Source: an uncultured Faecalibacterium sp.
GTDB lineage: Bacteria > Bacillota > Clostridia > Oscillospirales > Ruminococcaceae
Assembly: GCA_934525325.1 (NCBI GenBank)
Contig: CAKSZE010000003.1
Location: 1-60,455 of the forward strand
Length of the DNA stretch: 60,455 bases
Direction of reading: 5' to 3'
Below are positions 40,990 through 49,600 of the stretch, piece after piece (the stretch's first letter is position 1; the number at the start of each line of letters is the position of its first letter). A program made the translations under genes and the position numbers. Below the pieces are notes generated by a model. It did not search any database and was not told the DNA's origin. It was given only the letters and a program-made list of their open reading frames with translations.

Positions 40990-42345
40990 ATGGCTTGGTA
41001 TGACGAAGCAGTATTTTATCACATCTATCCGCTGGGGCTGTGCGGCTGTGCGCACGAAAACGACGGCCAGCCCACCCCGGGCGCTTTTGCAAAGCTGGAA
41101 GCATGGGCAGCCCACGCGGCAAAGCTGGGCTGTACGGCCATCTACATTGGCCCGCTGTTCGAGAGCGGCTCCCACGGCTACGATACCATCGACTACCGTC
41201 TGGTGGACCGCCGCCTTGGCACCAACGAGGAGTTCAAAGCCTTTGTGGCGGCCTGCCACGCACGCGGACAGCGGGTCATCGTGGACGGCGTGTTCAACCA
41301 TGTGGGCCGCGATTTCTTTGCCTTCCAGGACCTGAAGGCCAACCGCGAGAACGCCCGCTATAAGGACTGGTTCTGCGATGTGAACTTCTGGGGCAACAAC
41401 GAGTATAACGACGGCTTTTCCTACGGCAACTGGGGCGGCTACAACCTGCTGGTCAAGCTGAACCAGCGCAACCCGGAGGTGCAGCAGTACCATTATGATA
41501 CCGTCCGCTTCTGGGTGGAGCAGTTCGACATCGACGGCATCCGTCTGGACGCAGCCGATGTGCTGGATTTCGACTTCATGCGCGGGCTGCGCCGTCTGGC
41601 AAACGAGGTAAAGCCGGAGTTCTGGCTGATGGGCGAGGTGATCCACGGGGATTACAGCCGCTGGGCAAACCCGGAAATGCTGCACTCCGTGACCAACTAC
41701 GAGCTGCACAAGGGCCTGTGGAGCGGCCACAACGACCACAACTATTTTGAGATCGCCCACACCATGCGCCGGTTGCAGGGGCTGTGCCACGACACCCGGC
41801 TGTATCTCTTCTCGGATAACCACGATGTAGAGCGCCTGCCCAACAAGCTGCGCAACAAAGAGCACATCCGACATATCGCCATTCTGGTGTACAGCCTGTG
41901 GGGCATCCCGTCCATCTACTACGGCTCGGAGTTCGGCATTGAGGGCAAAAAGGAGTGGGGCAGCGACTGGCCGCTGCGCCCCTGCTTGGAACTTAGCGAC
42001 TACGCTGATGCAGAACGCACAAATCCTGTTACCAGTGTATACAAAGTTCTGGGGAAATGCAAGGCTGAATTGCCGGAAATGACCTACGGCGAGGTAAAAG
42101 AATTGCAGCTTACCACCCAGTGCTATGCTTTTGCCCGGGTGCTGGACGGCAAGGCGGTGGTAGCGGTGCTGAATAACGGCGATACCCCCGTACAGCTGGA
42201 GTTCCAGCTGCCGGTGGAGGCAGCCAAGGTCACCGACCTGATGGCAGACACCGTAGGCGCGCAGGAGGTGTTGGTCTCCACCGAGTGGAACCGCATGAAA
42301 GTGCAGCTGCCCTCCAATTACGCCACCCTGCTGCGGGTAGAATAA
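40990..42345 (+). CDS. GH13 alpha-amylase family enzyme
   Basis: This 451-residue cytoplasmic enzyme (no signal peptide) consists of a catalytic barrel and a C-terminal beta domain. Regions I-IV are VDGVFNHVGRDF, DGIRLDAADVLDF (nucleophile Asp), FWLMGEVIHGDY (acid Glu) and LFSDNHDVERL. The N-terminus WYDEAVFYHIYPLGLCG is typical of intracellular maltodextrin-type hydrolases or transferases. It probably trims maltodextrins or glycogen-derived oligosaccharides, in line with the divergent glgB. The exact bond specificity is not deducible. ATG 40990 has GGAG 9 bases before. Confidence 0.9.
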   Translation: MAWYDEAVFYHIYPLGLCGCAHENDGQPTPGAFAKLEAWAAHAAKLGCTAIYIGPLFESGSHGYDTIDYRLVDRRLGTNEEFKAFVAACHARGQRVIVDGVFNHVGRDFFAFQDLKANRENARYKDWFCDVNFWGNNEYNDGFSYGNWGGYNLLVKLNQRNPEVQQYHYDTVRFWVEQFDIDGIRLDAADVLDFDFMRGLRRLANEVKPEFWLMGEVIHGDYSRWANPEMLHSVTNYELHKGLWSGHNDHNYFEIAHTMRRLQGLCHDTRLYLFSDNHDVERLPNKLRNKEHIRHIAILVYSLWGIPSIYYGSEFGIEGKKEWGSDWPLRPCLELSDYADAERTNPVTSVYKVLGKCKAELPEMTYGEVKELQLTTQCYAFARVLDGKAVVAVLNNGDTPVQLEFQLPVEAAKVTDLMADTVGAQEVLVSTEWNRMKVQLPSNYATLLRVE

Positions 42346-42401
42346 ACCCACGCTTGCGGCTTGACCGGAGCAAAAGCCTTCACTTTTTGGGGAAAGGTTT
42401 C

Positions 42402-42421
42402 CCCCTTCCGGGGGAAGCCTT
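42402..42421. repeat. TTTCCCCC/GGGGGAAG palindrome
   Basis: A short hairpin in the intergenic region, of the same type as 5073-5094 and 34089-34112. It may serve as a terminator for the GH13 gene, with TTTTTT following at about 42420. Confidence 0.55.
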
Positions 42422-42449
42422 TTTTCGGAAGCCTGCTGCTGGAATAACC

Positions 42450-42478
42450 TTGCACATTGCGCCGCGTTTTGCTACAAT
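42450..42478 (+). promoter_or_regulatory. Promoter of the NiaR-like gene
   Basis: TTGCAC (42450-42455) and TACAAT (42473-42478) with a 17-bp spacer. Confidence 0.7.
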
Positions 42479-42521
42479 AAGGAGAGAAAAGTCGTTTTAC
42501 GGAAAGGAAGCCTGAACCCCT

Positions 42522-43040
42522 ATGAATGCAGCACAGCGCAGAGAACGCATCCTGACCCGGCTGAACAGCGCCGGTGCCCCCTTAAGCGCCAGCACACTGG
42601 CGGCAGAACTGGGAGTGTCGCGGCAGATCGTGGTAGGGGATGTGGCGCTGCTGCGCGCCGGCGGGGCGCAGATCGATGCCACCCCCCGGGGCTACCAGCT
42701 GCACCCGGCGGAAAAGGGCTATACCGGCATTCTGGCCTGTGTGCACCGCACGCAGGAGGAGATGCGCCGGGAGCTGTACACCGTGGTGGATCAGGGCGGC
42801 ACGGTGGTGGATGTGGCGGTGGAAAACAGCCTGTACGGCGAGATCCGCGCCACGCTGAACCTGTGCAACCGGTACGACGTGGACAACTTTATCCGTCAGG
42901 CCGCCGATGCGCCCGAAAGCCTTTTGAGCCGCATGACCGGCGGCGTGCACCTGCACACCCTGCGCTGCCCGGACAAGGAAACCTTTGCCCGCATCCGAGA
43001 TGCTTTGGAGCAGCAGGGGCTTTTGTACCGCAAGGAGTGA
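42522..43040 (+). CDS. NiaR-like transcriptional repressor (HTH and 3H domain)
   Basis: This 172-residue protein has an N-terminal HTH_11-type winged helix (PLSASTLAAELGVSRQIVVGDVALLRAGG) and a C-terminal 3H domain (about 70-170). NiaR proteins repress NAD salvage and niacin transport genes when nicotinate is bound. Of the His residues that name the 3H domain, CVHRT and GGVHLHTL are present, but the usual HP of VEHPVYG reads VENSLYG here, so metal binding may differ. No niacin gene is adjacent, so its targets are elsewhere. Confidence 0.85.
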   Translation: MNAAQRRERILTRLNSAGAPLSASTLAAELGVSRQIVVGDVALLRAGGAQIDATPRGYQLHPAEKGYTGILACVHRTQEEMRRELYTVVDQGGTVVDVAVENSLYGEIRATLNLCNRYDVDNFIRQAADAPESLLSRMTGGVHLHTLRCPDKETFARIRDALEQQGLLYRKE

Positions 43041-43136
43041 CCCTGCGGCGCTTATACCCAGTATAAAAAGGCTTGCGGGGCTTGTCTATCCGCAAAACCG
43101 GAAAAATGTTGGAAAATCAACAAAAAAGCAAAAGAG

Positions 43137-43688
43137 GTGGGTTTTCTGGATATCCGCATTGAAAAGACCGAGCGCGCCATCAAAGAAGCCTTTATGGAGC
43201 TGCGCCGTGAGAAACCGGTGGAGAAGATCCGTGTCAAGGAATTGTGCGACCGCGCCTGCATCAATAAATCCACATTTTATGCCCATTATCAGGATATCTA
43301 TGCGCTGGCCAACGCCATGGAGGACGAGATGGTGCAGGCGGTGGTGGAAAGCCTGCCCCGCCTGACCGCCAGCGATGTGAGCGAGCGTACTGAGTGGCTT
43401 GCGCGGGAGATGTTCCGCGCCTTTGCCGAGCATCGGGAGGAGATCACCGTGCTCTTTTCCGGCTCCCGGCAGGGGCTGTTCATCAACCGCGTGGAACAGG
43501 CCATGTGCCAGTGCATCGCCCAGACCGACCCCACCTTTGAGGCAGACGTAGTGCGCAAGGTGGTGCTGTCCTTCTGCGTGCAGGGGTGCTACTACACCTT
43601 TACCAGCTACTGCGGCCAGATGGACGAAAAGCGCCTTGTGGCGCTGCTTGCCTCCATCGCCCGCGCCGCACAGCGGATACGGATGTGA
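43137..43688 (+). CDS. TetR/AcrR family regulator
   Basis: About 183 residues. The N-terminal HTH is TERAIKEAFMELRREKPVEKIRVKELCDRACINKSTFYAHYQDIYAL, and a helical ligand domain follows. The start is odd: no ATG lies near. AAAGAGG (43131-43137) overlaps the GTG at 43137, while a CTG at 43146 lies 8 bases after that site and would give LDIRIEKTER, the normal TetR beginning. The downstream TGA is directly followed by a family A repeat. The target is not deducible. Confidence 0.87.
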   Translation: MGFLDIRIEKTERAIKEAFMELRREKPVEKIRVKELCDRACINKSTFYAHYQDIYALANAMEDEMVQAVVESLPRLTASDVSERTEWLAREMFRAFAEHREEITVLFSGSRQGLFINRVEQAMCQCIAQTDPTFEADVVRKVVLSFCVQGCYYTFTSYCGQMDEKRLVALLASIARAAQRIRM

Positions 43689-43689
43689 C

Positions 43690-43800
43690 GGGACGATTTA
43701 GAATGCGCTCCGCTGTGCTTTGCGCATAATCAGCGGAAAAATTATTTTTATTTTCGGGATAGCGGAGCGTCTGCGGACGCTCCGCTATCCCATTTTCACG
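43690..43800 (+). repeat. Pseudoknot plus 16-bp hairpin repeat (family A, copy 2)
   Basis: It begins one base after the TetR stop. ATGCGC (43703-43708) pairs with GCGCAT (43722-43727), where copies 1 and 3 have ATGGCC and GGCCAT. Loop CCGCT (43710-43714) matches AGCGG (43732-43736). A perfect 16-bp stem (43756-43771 with 43776-43791) closes on TGCG, then CATTTTCACGGG. Confidence 0.78.
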
Positions 43801-43978
43801 GGTGGGGACGTAACCGAAAACGGCAGTTGCGCCCTTTTCCATAAAAATACCAAGTCGGGCAGTCTGCGGGCGGTCCGATTTTTTGTATTCACGGGGGATA
43901 CATACCTTGACAAAACCACCAAAAAATAAGACGGAAATTCGTCATCTGCACTTTTTTACCAGATTTCTCAAGAAATAG

Positions 43979-44008
43979 TTTACACTATGCCGGAAACGGT
44001 GGTATTAT
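43979..44008 (+). promoter_or_regulatory. Probable promoter of the binding protein/GGDEF-EAL pair
   Basis: TTTACA (43979-43984) and TATTAT (44003-44008) with an 18-bp spacer, about 55 bp before the start at 44064. Confidence 0.55.
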
Positions 44009-44063
44009 ATAAAATAGTATGGTATGGGGTAAAATGCGCCTGTATACGCCGGGAGGGTATGGG

Positions 44064-45479
44064 ATGAAGAATAAGATCTCGCGCCGCAGTTTTCTGGCGG
44101 TGGCTGCGGTCTCGGCAGCGGCACTGGCAGTGACCGGCTGCGATGCAAAAAAGAGCAAAAAAGAAGTGACCGACATCACGGTGTGGAACTACTACAACGG
44201 CGACCAGCTGGAAATCTTCAACCGCCTTGTGAGCACCTTCAACGAGACCATCGGCAAGGAGAAGGGCATCCGGGTGATAGGTTCCAGTCAGGGCACGGTG
44301 AACGACCTGGAAACCAACGTGATGGACGCTGCGGAAGGCAAGGTGGGCTCTGCGGAGATGCCCACCATTTTTGCCGCCTACGCGGATACCGCCTATAAGC
44401 TGGACCAGATGGGCATGGTGGTGGATTTAAAGGACTACCTGACCGAGGACGAAAAGGCCGCCTTTGTGCCCGGCTATATCACCGAGGGCGATTTTGACGG
44501 CAGCGGCAGCATAAAAATTTTTCCGGTGGCAAAATCCACCGAGCTGATGTTCTTTAACGATACCGACTGGCAGCGGTTCTCGAAAGACACCTTTGTGCGC
44601 TACGGCGCCCTTTCCACCATGGAGGGCGTGACGGCGGTAGCCGAGCAGTACTACAACTGGTCCGGCGGCAAGGCACTGTTTGGCCGGGACGCGCTGGCAA
44701 ACTATATGATTGTGGGCGCAAAGCAGCTGGGCTGCGAAATTTTTGAAGTGCACAACGGTAAAATGACCCTGCACTTTGACCGTGATGTGGTGCGCAAGCT
44801 GTGGGATAACTACTATGTGCCCTTCGTCAAGGGGTATTTTGTTGCGAATGGCCGCTTCCGCAGCGATGACGTGAAAACCGGCGCACTGCTGGGCTGTGTA
44901 GGCTCCTGTGCCAGTGCCACCTTCTTCCCGAAACAGGTCATGCCGGGGGATAACCAGATCCACGATATCGAGATGAAGGTGCTGCCTGCGCCCCGGTTTG
45001 CCGGGGGCAAAAAGGTGGCGGTGCAGCAGGGCGCCGGCATGGTGGTCACCACCGGCACCGAGGCCGAGATCAACGGCGCAGTTACCTTTTTAAAGTGGTT
45101 CACCGAGCCGCAGAATAATATCGCTTTCTCGGTGGAGTCGGGCTATCTGCCGGTGACCACCGCCGCCAACGACATGGACGCTATCCGCGCAAGCGGGCTG
45201 GAGCTGACCGACACCATGGAGCAGGTCCTTTCCGGTGCCGTGAGAGTGGTGTGCAAAAACGAGCTGTACACCCCCACGGCCTTTGCAGGCGGCAACGCAG
45301 CCCGCAAGATCCTGGAATACAGCATGGGCGATCTGGCCAGTGCCGACCGGGACACGGTGCTGGCGCGCATCGCCGCAGGCCAGAGCGCCGAAGCAGCCAT
45401 GGCAGAGTTTTTGACCGACGACTATTTTGAGGCGTGGTATCAGGCCACCCTTGCACAGTTACAGCAGTACGAGGGCTGA
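44064..45479 (+). CDS. Orphan extracellular solute-binding lipoprotein (family 1)
   Basis: This 471-residue protein has a Tat-like signal SRRSFLAVAA and a lipobox AVTGC (Cys about 27), then a family 1 sugar-binding type fold (TDITVWNYYNGDQLEIFNRLVSTFNE). No permease or ATPase gene is near. It is followed 34 bp later by a membrane GGDEF-EAL protein with a large extracellular domain. A role as the ligand-capturing half of a c-di-GMP signalling pair is therefore plausible, in the manner of periplasmic binding proteins that feed sensor kinases. Ligand unknown. ATG 44064 has GGGAGG 7 bases upstream. Confidence 0.87.
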   Translation: MKNKISRRSFLAVAAVSAAALAVTGCDAKKSKKEVTDITVWNYYNGDQLEIFNRLVSTFNETIGKEKGIRVIGSSQGTVNDLETNVMDAAEGKVGSAEMPTIFAAYADTAYKLDQMGMVVDLKDYLTEDEKAAFVPGYITEGDFDGSGSIKIFPVAKSTELMFFNDTDWQRFSKDTFVRYGALSTMEGVTAVAEQYYNWSGGKALFGRDALANYMIVGAKQLGCEIFEVHNGKMTLHFDRDVVRKLWDNYYVPFVKGYFVANGRFRSDDVKTGALLGCVGSCASATFFPKQVMPGDNQIHDIEMKVLPAPRFAGGKKVAVQQGAGMVVTTGTEAEINGAVTFLKWFTEPQNNIAFSVESGYLPVTTAANDMDAIRASGLELTDTMEQVLSGAVRVVCKNELYTPTAFAGGNAARKILEYSMGDLASADRDTVLARIAAGQSAEAAMAEFLTDDYFEAWYQATLAQLQQYEG

Positions 45480-45513
45480 CCGCCCGAAAAAAAGACGGAA
45501 AGGGGGCAGGGCG

Positions 45514-48500
45514 ATGTTTGACGCATGGAAAGAGCGCCAGCGGCAGCGCTTGAAAAACAGACCGGAACGAACCGTGTTCCACAATATTTTTGCCACCATG
45601 ATGCTGGTGCTGACAATAGAACTGCTGATGGCGGCCGTCAGCATCCTTGCCGTCAATGTGACCGGGCAGCTGGACGAAAACGCCAAGGACCTGCTTACCA
45701 TGCGGGTGCGCAACCGCGCCAGCTATGTGCAGGATATCCTGCAGAACGCGGAGGATCTGACACAACTGAGCGAGCAGATCAACGCCACCACCCAGCAGAT
45801 GCTGGAAAGCGGCGATATCTCGCTGGATACGCTGGATAACAGCAGCGAGCAGAGCGATGCCCTGCTGGTTACCCTTGCCCCGCAGCTTCTGAACACCCTG
45901 CGTGCAAAGCAGGTGACCGGCATCTTTATCATGCTGAACACCCATGATCTGGACACCTGCGAGGTGGGCAAAAAAATGCCCGGCATCTACCTGCGGGATC
46001 TGGACCCGGAAGCCCGCCCCTCGGAGCGCAACAGCGACCTTTTGCTGGAACGCGCCAGCGCCACCGTGGTAAAAGAGCTGGCTATCGGTACGGATAAGGG
46101 CTGGCAGCCCGCCTTCCCTTATCAGGGCAACACCAAGGGCGGCATCCTGCGCTCGGTCTTTCAGGCTGCGTATAAAGATGGCGCCAGCCTTTCGGCGGAA
46201 AATTATGGCCGCTGGACCACAAACTCCTACTGTCTGGCTGGGGACGACCGGAACGCCATTGCCTACTCGATACCGCTGATCCTGCCGGACGGCACAGTGT
46301 ACGGCGTGGTGGGCGTGGAACTGCTTACCGAGTATCTGCAAACCAAGCTGCCGTTCACCGAGCTGGACGAGGACAAGGCGGGCACTTATTTCATTGTATC
46401 CACCACCGATGCGCAGACAGACGGTGCGCTTACCCTGCGCAAGACCGTGACCTCCGGCGAGGATCTGGTAACGGCAGATGCACCGCTGGGCGTTTTGAAC
46501 TGCCGCAGCGACGGCAACGGCGGCAACTGGGCAGAGCTGAACGATAAGCGCTATTATATGGTGTTGGAGCCGCTGCAATTGTACAACCGCAACGCGCCCT
46601 TTGCCGGTGAAAAGTGGTATCTGGCGGGTGCCATGGAGCAGTCGGTGCTGCTGGCTTTTTCCGACCGGGTGCGCAAGGTGCTGCTGACCACCATGGTGAT
46701 CACACTGGTGCTGAGCGTTTTGGGCAGCCTGCTGATCTCGGCGCGGCTGGCCAGCCCCATTGACCATTTGTACCGCGAGGTGGTAGACGCGCAGGAGAAA
46801 AAGACCTTCCCCCGCCTGTCCCGCACCGCCATCCGGGAGGTGGACCGCTTTGCCGAGACCATTACCCAGCTGAACAAGGAGCTGGTGACCAACTCCACCA
46901 AGTTCTTGCGCATCATGGATATGGCCAGTGTGGAGATCGGCGGCTACGAGCTGCGCACCGACACCGGCAGCGTGTTCGTGACCGATAATTTCTTCTCCCT
47001 GCTGGGGGTGCCCGATGTTCAGGGCAATCAGCTGAGCGTGCGCCGCTTCGAGGAGGTGCTCAAGGGCATCCGGGAAAAGAACCCCTGCGCCAACACCGCC
47101 GAGGGGGACGAGTTGCTGACCATCCAGCAGCCGGACGGGGTGCGGTATATCATGCTGCGCAGCACCATCGAGGGGCACGCCAAGATCGGCCTTGCCGAGG
47201 ACGTGACCGCCACCGTGCTGGAACGGAAGCGCATCGAGCACGAGCGCGATTACGATATCCTGACCGGGCTGTACAACCGGCAGGCCTTCAACCGGGTGTG
47301 TACGGAGCTGTTCGCCGCGCCGGAGCGTATGGGCGTGGCGGCGCTGATGATGATGGACCTGGATAACCTCAAGCACATCAACGATACCTACGGCCACGAC
47401 TGGGGCGACCAGTACATCCGCCGCACCGGCCAGTGCCTGCGGGACAATACCCCCGTCGGGACGGTCTGCGCCCGCCTTTCCGGCGACGAGTTCCTTGTGC
47501 TGTTCCACGGCTACCGCAGCCGGGACGCAGTGCGGGAAAAGATCGACCACCTGACTGGTGCCATGCAGCAGAGCGTGGCGCTGCTGCCTAGCGGCAACGC
47601 TTTGCATATCAGCCTTTCCGGCGGCATTGCGTGGTACCCGGACGACGGGCAGGACTGGGAGACACTGAAGAAATACGCCGACTTTGCCATGTATCAGGTC
47701 AAGCACGCGGATAAGGGCCGGGTGGAGGAGTTCGACATCGGGGTGTACAACCGCGAAGCCTACGCCGAGCGCACCCGCCGGGAGTTCCGGCAGCTGCTCA
47801 GCAATGCACAGGTGTTCTACTGCTTCCAGCCCATCTTCTCGGCGCGCAGCGGCAGGGTAGTCGCCTACGAGGCGCTGATGCGTTCCGACCTGCCTACCCT
47901 GCGCTCCCCGGCCACCATCATGAAGCTGGCGCGGGAGCAGGGCGCGCTGTACGAGATCGAGCGCATCACCTTTACCAAGGCGCTGGAGACCTTCGACAGC
48001 CTGTGCCGGGCAGGCAGTGTGTCCGAGGAGGCTATGATCTTTGTCAACTCCATCGCCAACACCTGCCTGTCACATGAGGACGGCAAATATATAGACGACC
48101 ATTGGCACGAGCTGTGCCACCGCATGGTCGTCGAGATCACCGAAGAGGAAGCTATCGACTACGAAGCACTGGAGAGAAAGCGCAATGCACCGGGCTTTTC
48201 CGGGATGTTTGCGCTGGACGATTACGGCAGCGGCTATTCCAACGAGAATACGCTATTGCAGCTTGCGCCCCGGTTCGTCAAGGTGGATATTACCATCATC
48301 CGTGGCATCGACACCTCGCCGGACAAGCAGCAGATCCTGCGCAATGTGGTGACCTACGCCCACCCCCGCAGCATGAAAATTGTTGCCGAGGGCGTGGAGA
48401 CCGCTGCCGAGCTGCGCACGGTCATCGAGCTGGGCGCAGACCTTTTGCAGGGCTATTTTCTGGCTCGTCCGGCCATTGTGCCGGGAGCGATCGCGCCGGA

Positions 48501-48546
48501 AGCGGCTGCGATCATCGGGGAATTACAGCGCCGGAAAAAAGACTAA
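45514..48546 (+). CDS. Membrane sensor with GGDEF and EAL domains (c-di-GMP turnover)
   Basis: This protein has 1010 residues. One membrane helix (about 28-48), an extracellular domain of about 340 residues and a second helix (about 390-412) are followed by a PAS-like stretch. The GGDEF domain has RLSGDEF near 656 (SGDEF, a variant usually still active) and no clear RxxD inhibitory site before it. The EAL domain keeps YEALMR (near 785), FVNSI, EITEEE, LDDYGSGYS, VKVD, EGVE and LQGYFLARP. Both synthesis and hydrolysis of c-di-GMP are possible. It likely senses something delivered by the lipoprotein encoded upstream. A terminator follows. Confidence 0.92.
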   Translation: MFDAWKERQRQRLKNRPERTVFHNIFATMMLVLTIELLMAAVSILAVNVTGQLDENAKDLLTMRVRNRASYVQDILQNAEDLTQLSEQINATTQQMLESGDISLDTLDNSSEQSDALLVTLAPQLLNTLRAKQVTGIFIMLNTHDLDTCEVGKKMPGIYLRDLDPEARPSERNSDLLLERASATVVKELAIGTDKGWQPAFPYQGNTKGGILRSVFQAAYKDGASLSAENYGRWTTNSYCLAGDDRNAIAYSIPLILPDGTVYGVVGVELLTEYLQTKLPFTELDEDKAGTYFIVSTTDAQTDGALTLRKTVTSGEDLVTADAPLGVLNCRSDGNGGNWAELNDKRYYMVLEPLQLYNRNAPFAGEKWYLAGAMEQSVLLAFSDRVRKVLLTTMVITLVLSVLGSLLISARLASPIDHLYREVVDAQEKKTFPRLSRTAIREVDRFAETITQLNKELVTNSTKFLRIMDMASVEIGGYELRTDTGSVFVTDNFFSLLGVPDVQGNQLSVRRFEEVLKGIREKNPCANTAEGDELLTIQQPDGVRYIMLRSTIEGHAKIGLAEDVTATVLERKRIEHERDYDILTGLYNRQAFNRVCTELFAAPERMGVAALMMMDLDNLKHINDTYGHDWGDQYIRRTGQCLRDNTPVGTVCARLSGDEFLVLFHGYRSRDAVREKIDHLTGAMQQSVALLPSGNALHISLSGGIAWYPDDGQDWETLKKYADFAMYQVKHADKGRVEEFDIGVYNREAYAERTRREFRQLLSNAQVFYCFQPIFSARSGRVVAYEALMRSDLPTLRSPATIMKLAREQGALYEIERITFTKALETFDSLCRAGSVSEEAMIFVNSIANTCLSHEDGKYIDDHWHELCHRMVVEITEEEAIDYEALERKRNAPGFSGMFALDDYGSGYSNENTLLQLAPRFVKVDITIIRGIDTSPDKQQILRNVVTYAHPRSMKIVAEGVETAAELRTVIELGADLLQGYFLARPAIVPGAIAPEAAAIIGELQRRKKD

Positions 48547-48554
48547 AATATAAG

Positions 48555-48588
48555 CCCTCCCGGGCGCTGCGGCGCAGGGAGGGTTTTT
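48555..48588 (+). terminator. Terminator after the GGDEF-EAL gene
   Basis: CCCTCCC (48555-48561) pairs with GGGAGGG (48577-48583) around a GC-rich loop, followed by five T. Confidence 0.85.
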
Positions 48589-48607
48589 GCAACGGAGGGA
48601 AATAGAT

Positions 48608-49546
48608 ATGGTTCAGGTGGATCTCATCACCGGCTTTTTGGGCGCAGGCAAGACCACCTTTCTGCGCCGCTATGTGCGGTATCTGGTGCAGCAGGGGCAT
48701 AAAGTGTGCATTCTGGAAAACGATTTTGGCGCGGTGAACGTGGATGCCATGCTGGTGCAGGAGGTGCTGGGCCCCGGCTGCGATGTGGAGACCATCAGCG
48801 GCGGCTGCGACTGCGACACCCACCAGCGCCGGATGCGCACCAAGCTCATCGCCATGGCCATGCGCGGCTTCGACCGGGTAGTGGTGGAGCCCAGCGGCAT
48901 CTTTGATGTGGACGAGTTTTTCGATATCCTGCGGGACGACCCGCTGGACCGGTGGTACCGGCTGGGCAGCGTGATCGCCATCGTGGACGCCCTGCTGCCG
49001 GAAACGCTTTCGCCGCAGGCAGAGTACCTGCTGGCCTCCGAGACCATGAACGCGGGCTGTGTGCTGCTGAGCCGCGCCCAGCTGGCAGCGTCCGCCCAGT
49101 GCGCCGCCGCCGCTGCCCACTTGGAGCGGGCGCTGGAAGCCGCAAAATCCTCCCGCCGCTTTGCGCCGGGGGAGATCCTTGCCAAGGACTGGGACGCCCT
49201 GACCGATGCCGACCTTGCTGCCCTTGCCGCCTGCGGCTACCGGCAGGCAAGCTGCGAAAAGCTGCATTTTGACCAGCACGCAGCCTTTACCTCCCTTTGC
49301 TTTCTGGAGCTTCACCTCACCCCGGAGCAGCTGCAGGCCGCCGCACAGCGGCTGTTCAACGTACCGAAATGCGGGCGGGTGCTGCGGGTCAAGGGCTTTG
49401 CGCCCGCCCCGGTAGGCGGCTGGCTGGAACTGAACGCCACCGCCGCCGGTTGCACCCTTGCCCCCATCCCGCAGGGGCAGGAGGTGGTCATCGTCATCGG
49501 CGAGGCGCTGGACAAAGCCGCCATTGAAGCAAACCTGAAAGGGTGA
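48608..49546 (+). CDS. CobW/COG0523-type GTPase
   Basis: This 312-residue protein has Walker A FLGAGKTTFLRRY, a switch region ENDFGAVNVD and Walker B VVVEPSGIFDVDE, followed by a C-terminal CobW_C-like domain. COG0523 proteins deliver metals to enzymes using GTP. The normal metal motif CxCC is reduced to GGCDCDTHQ (Cys-Asp-Cys-Asp), so zinc handling may be altered. GGAGGGA precedes ATG 48608. Downstream are two Gfo/Idh oxidoreductases on the same strand, 54 bp away. Confidence 0.88.
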   Translation: MVQVDLITGFLGAGKTTFLRRYVRYLVQQGHKVCILENDFGAVNVDAMLVQEVLGPGCDVETISGGCDCDTHQRRMRTKLIAMAMRGFDRVVVEPSGIFDVDEFFDILRDDPLDRWYRLGSVIAIVDALLPETLSPQAEYLLASETMNAGCVLLSRAQLAASAQCAAAAAHLERALEAAKSSRRFAPGEILAKDWDALTDADLAALAACGYRQASCEKLHFDQHAAFTSLCFLELHLTPEQLQAAAQRLFNVPKCGRVLRVKGFAPAPVGGWLELNATAAGCTLAPIPQGQEVVIVIGEALDKAAIEANLKG

Positions 49547-49600
49547 AACGCAGTTTTCCCCCATAACAAAATGCATTGTGGAAAAACAGGAGGGACCGTC

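Noticed and set aside
45181..47706. An 841-codon minus-strand frame opposite the GGDEF-EAL gene
   Set aside because: It is antisense to a gene with intact catalytic motifs, and its composition (His/Gln/Val rich) is typical of complement-strand artefacts.
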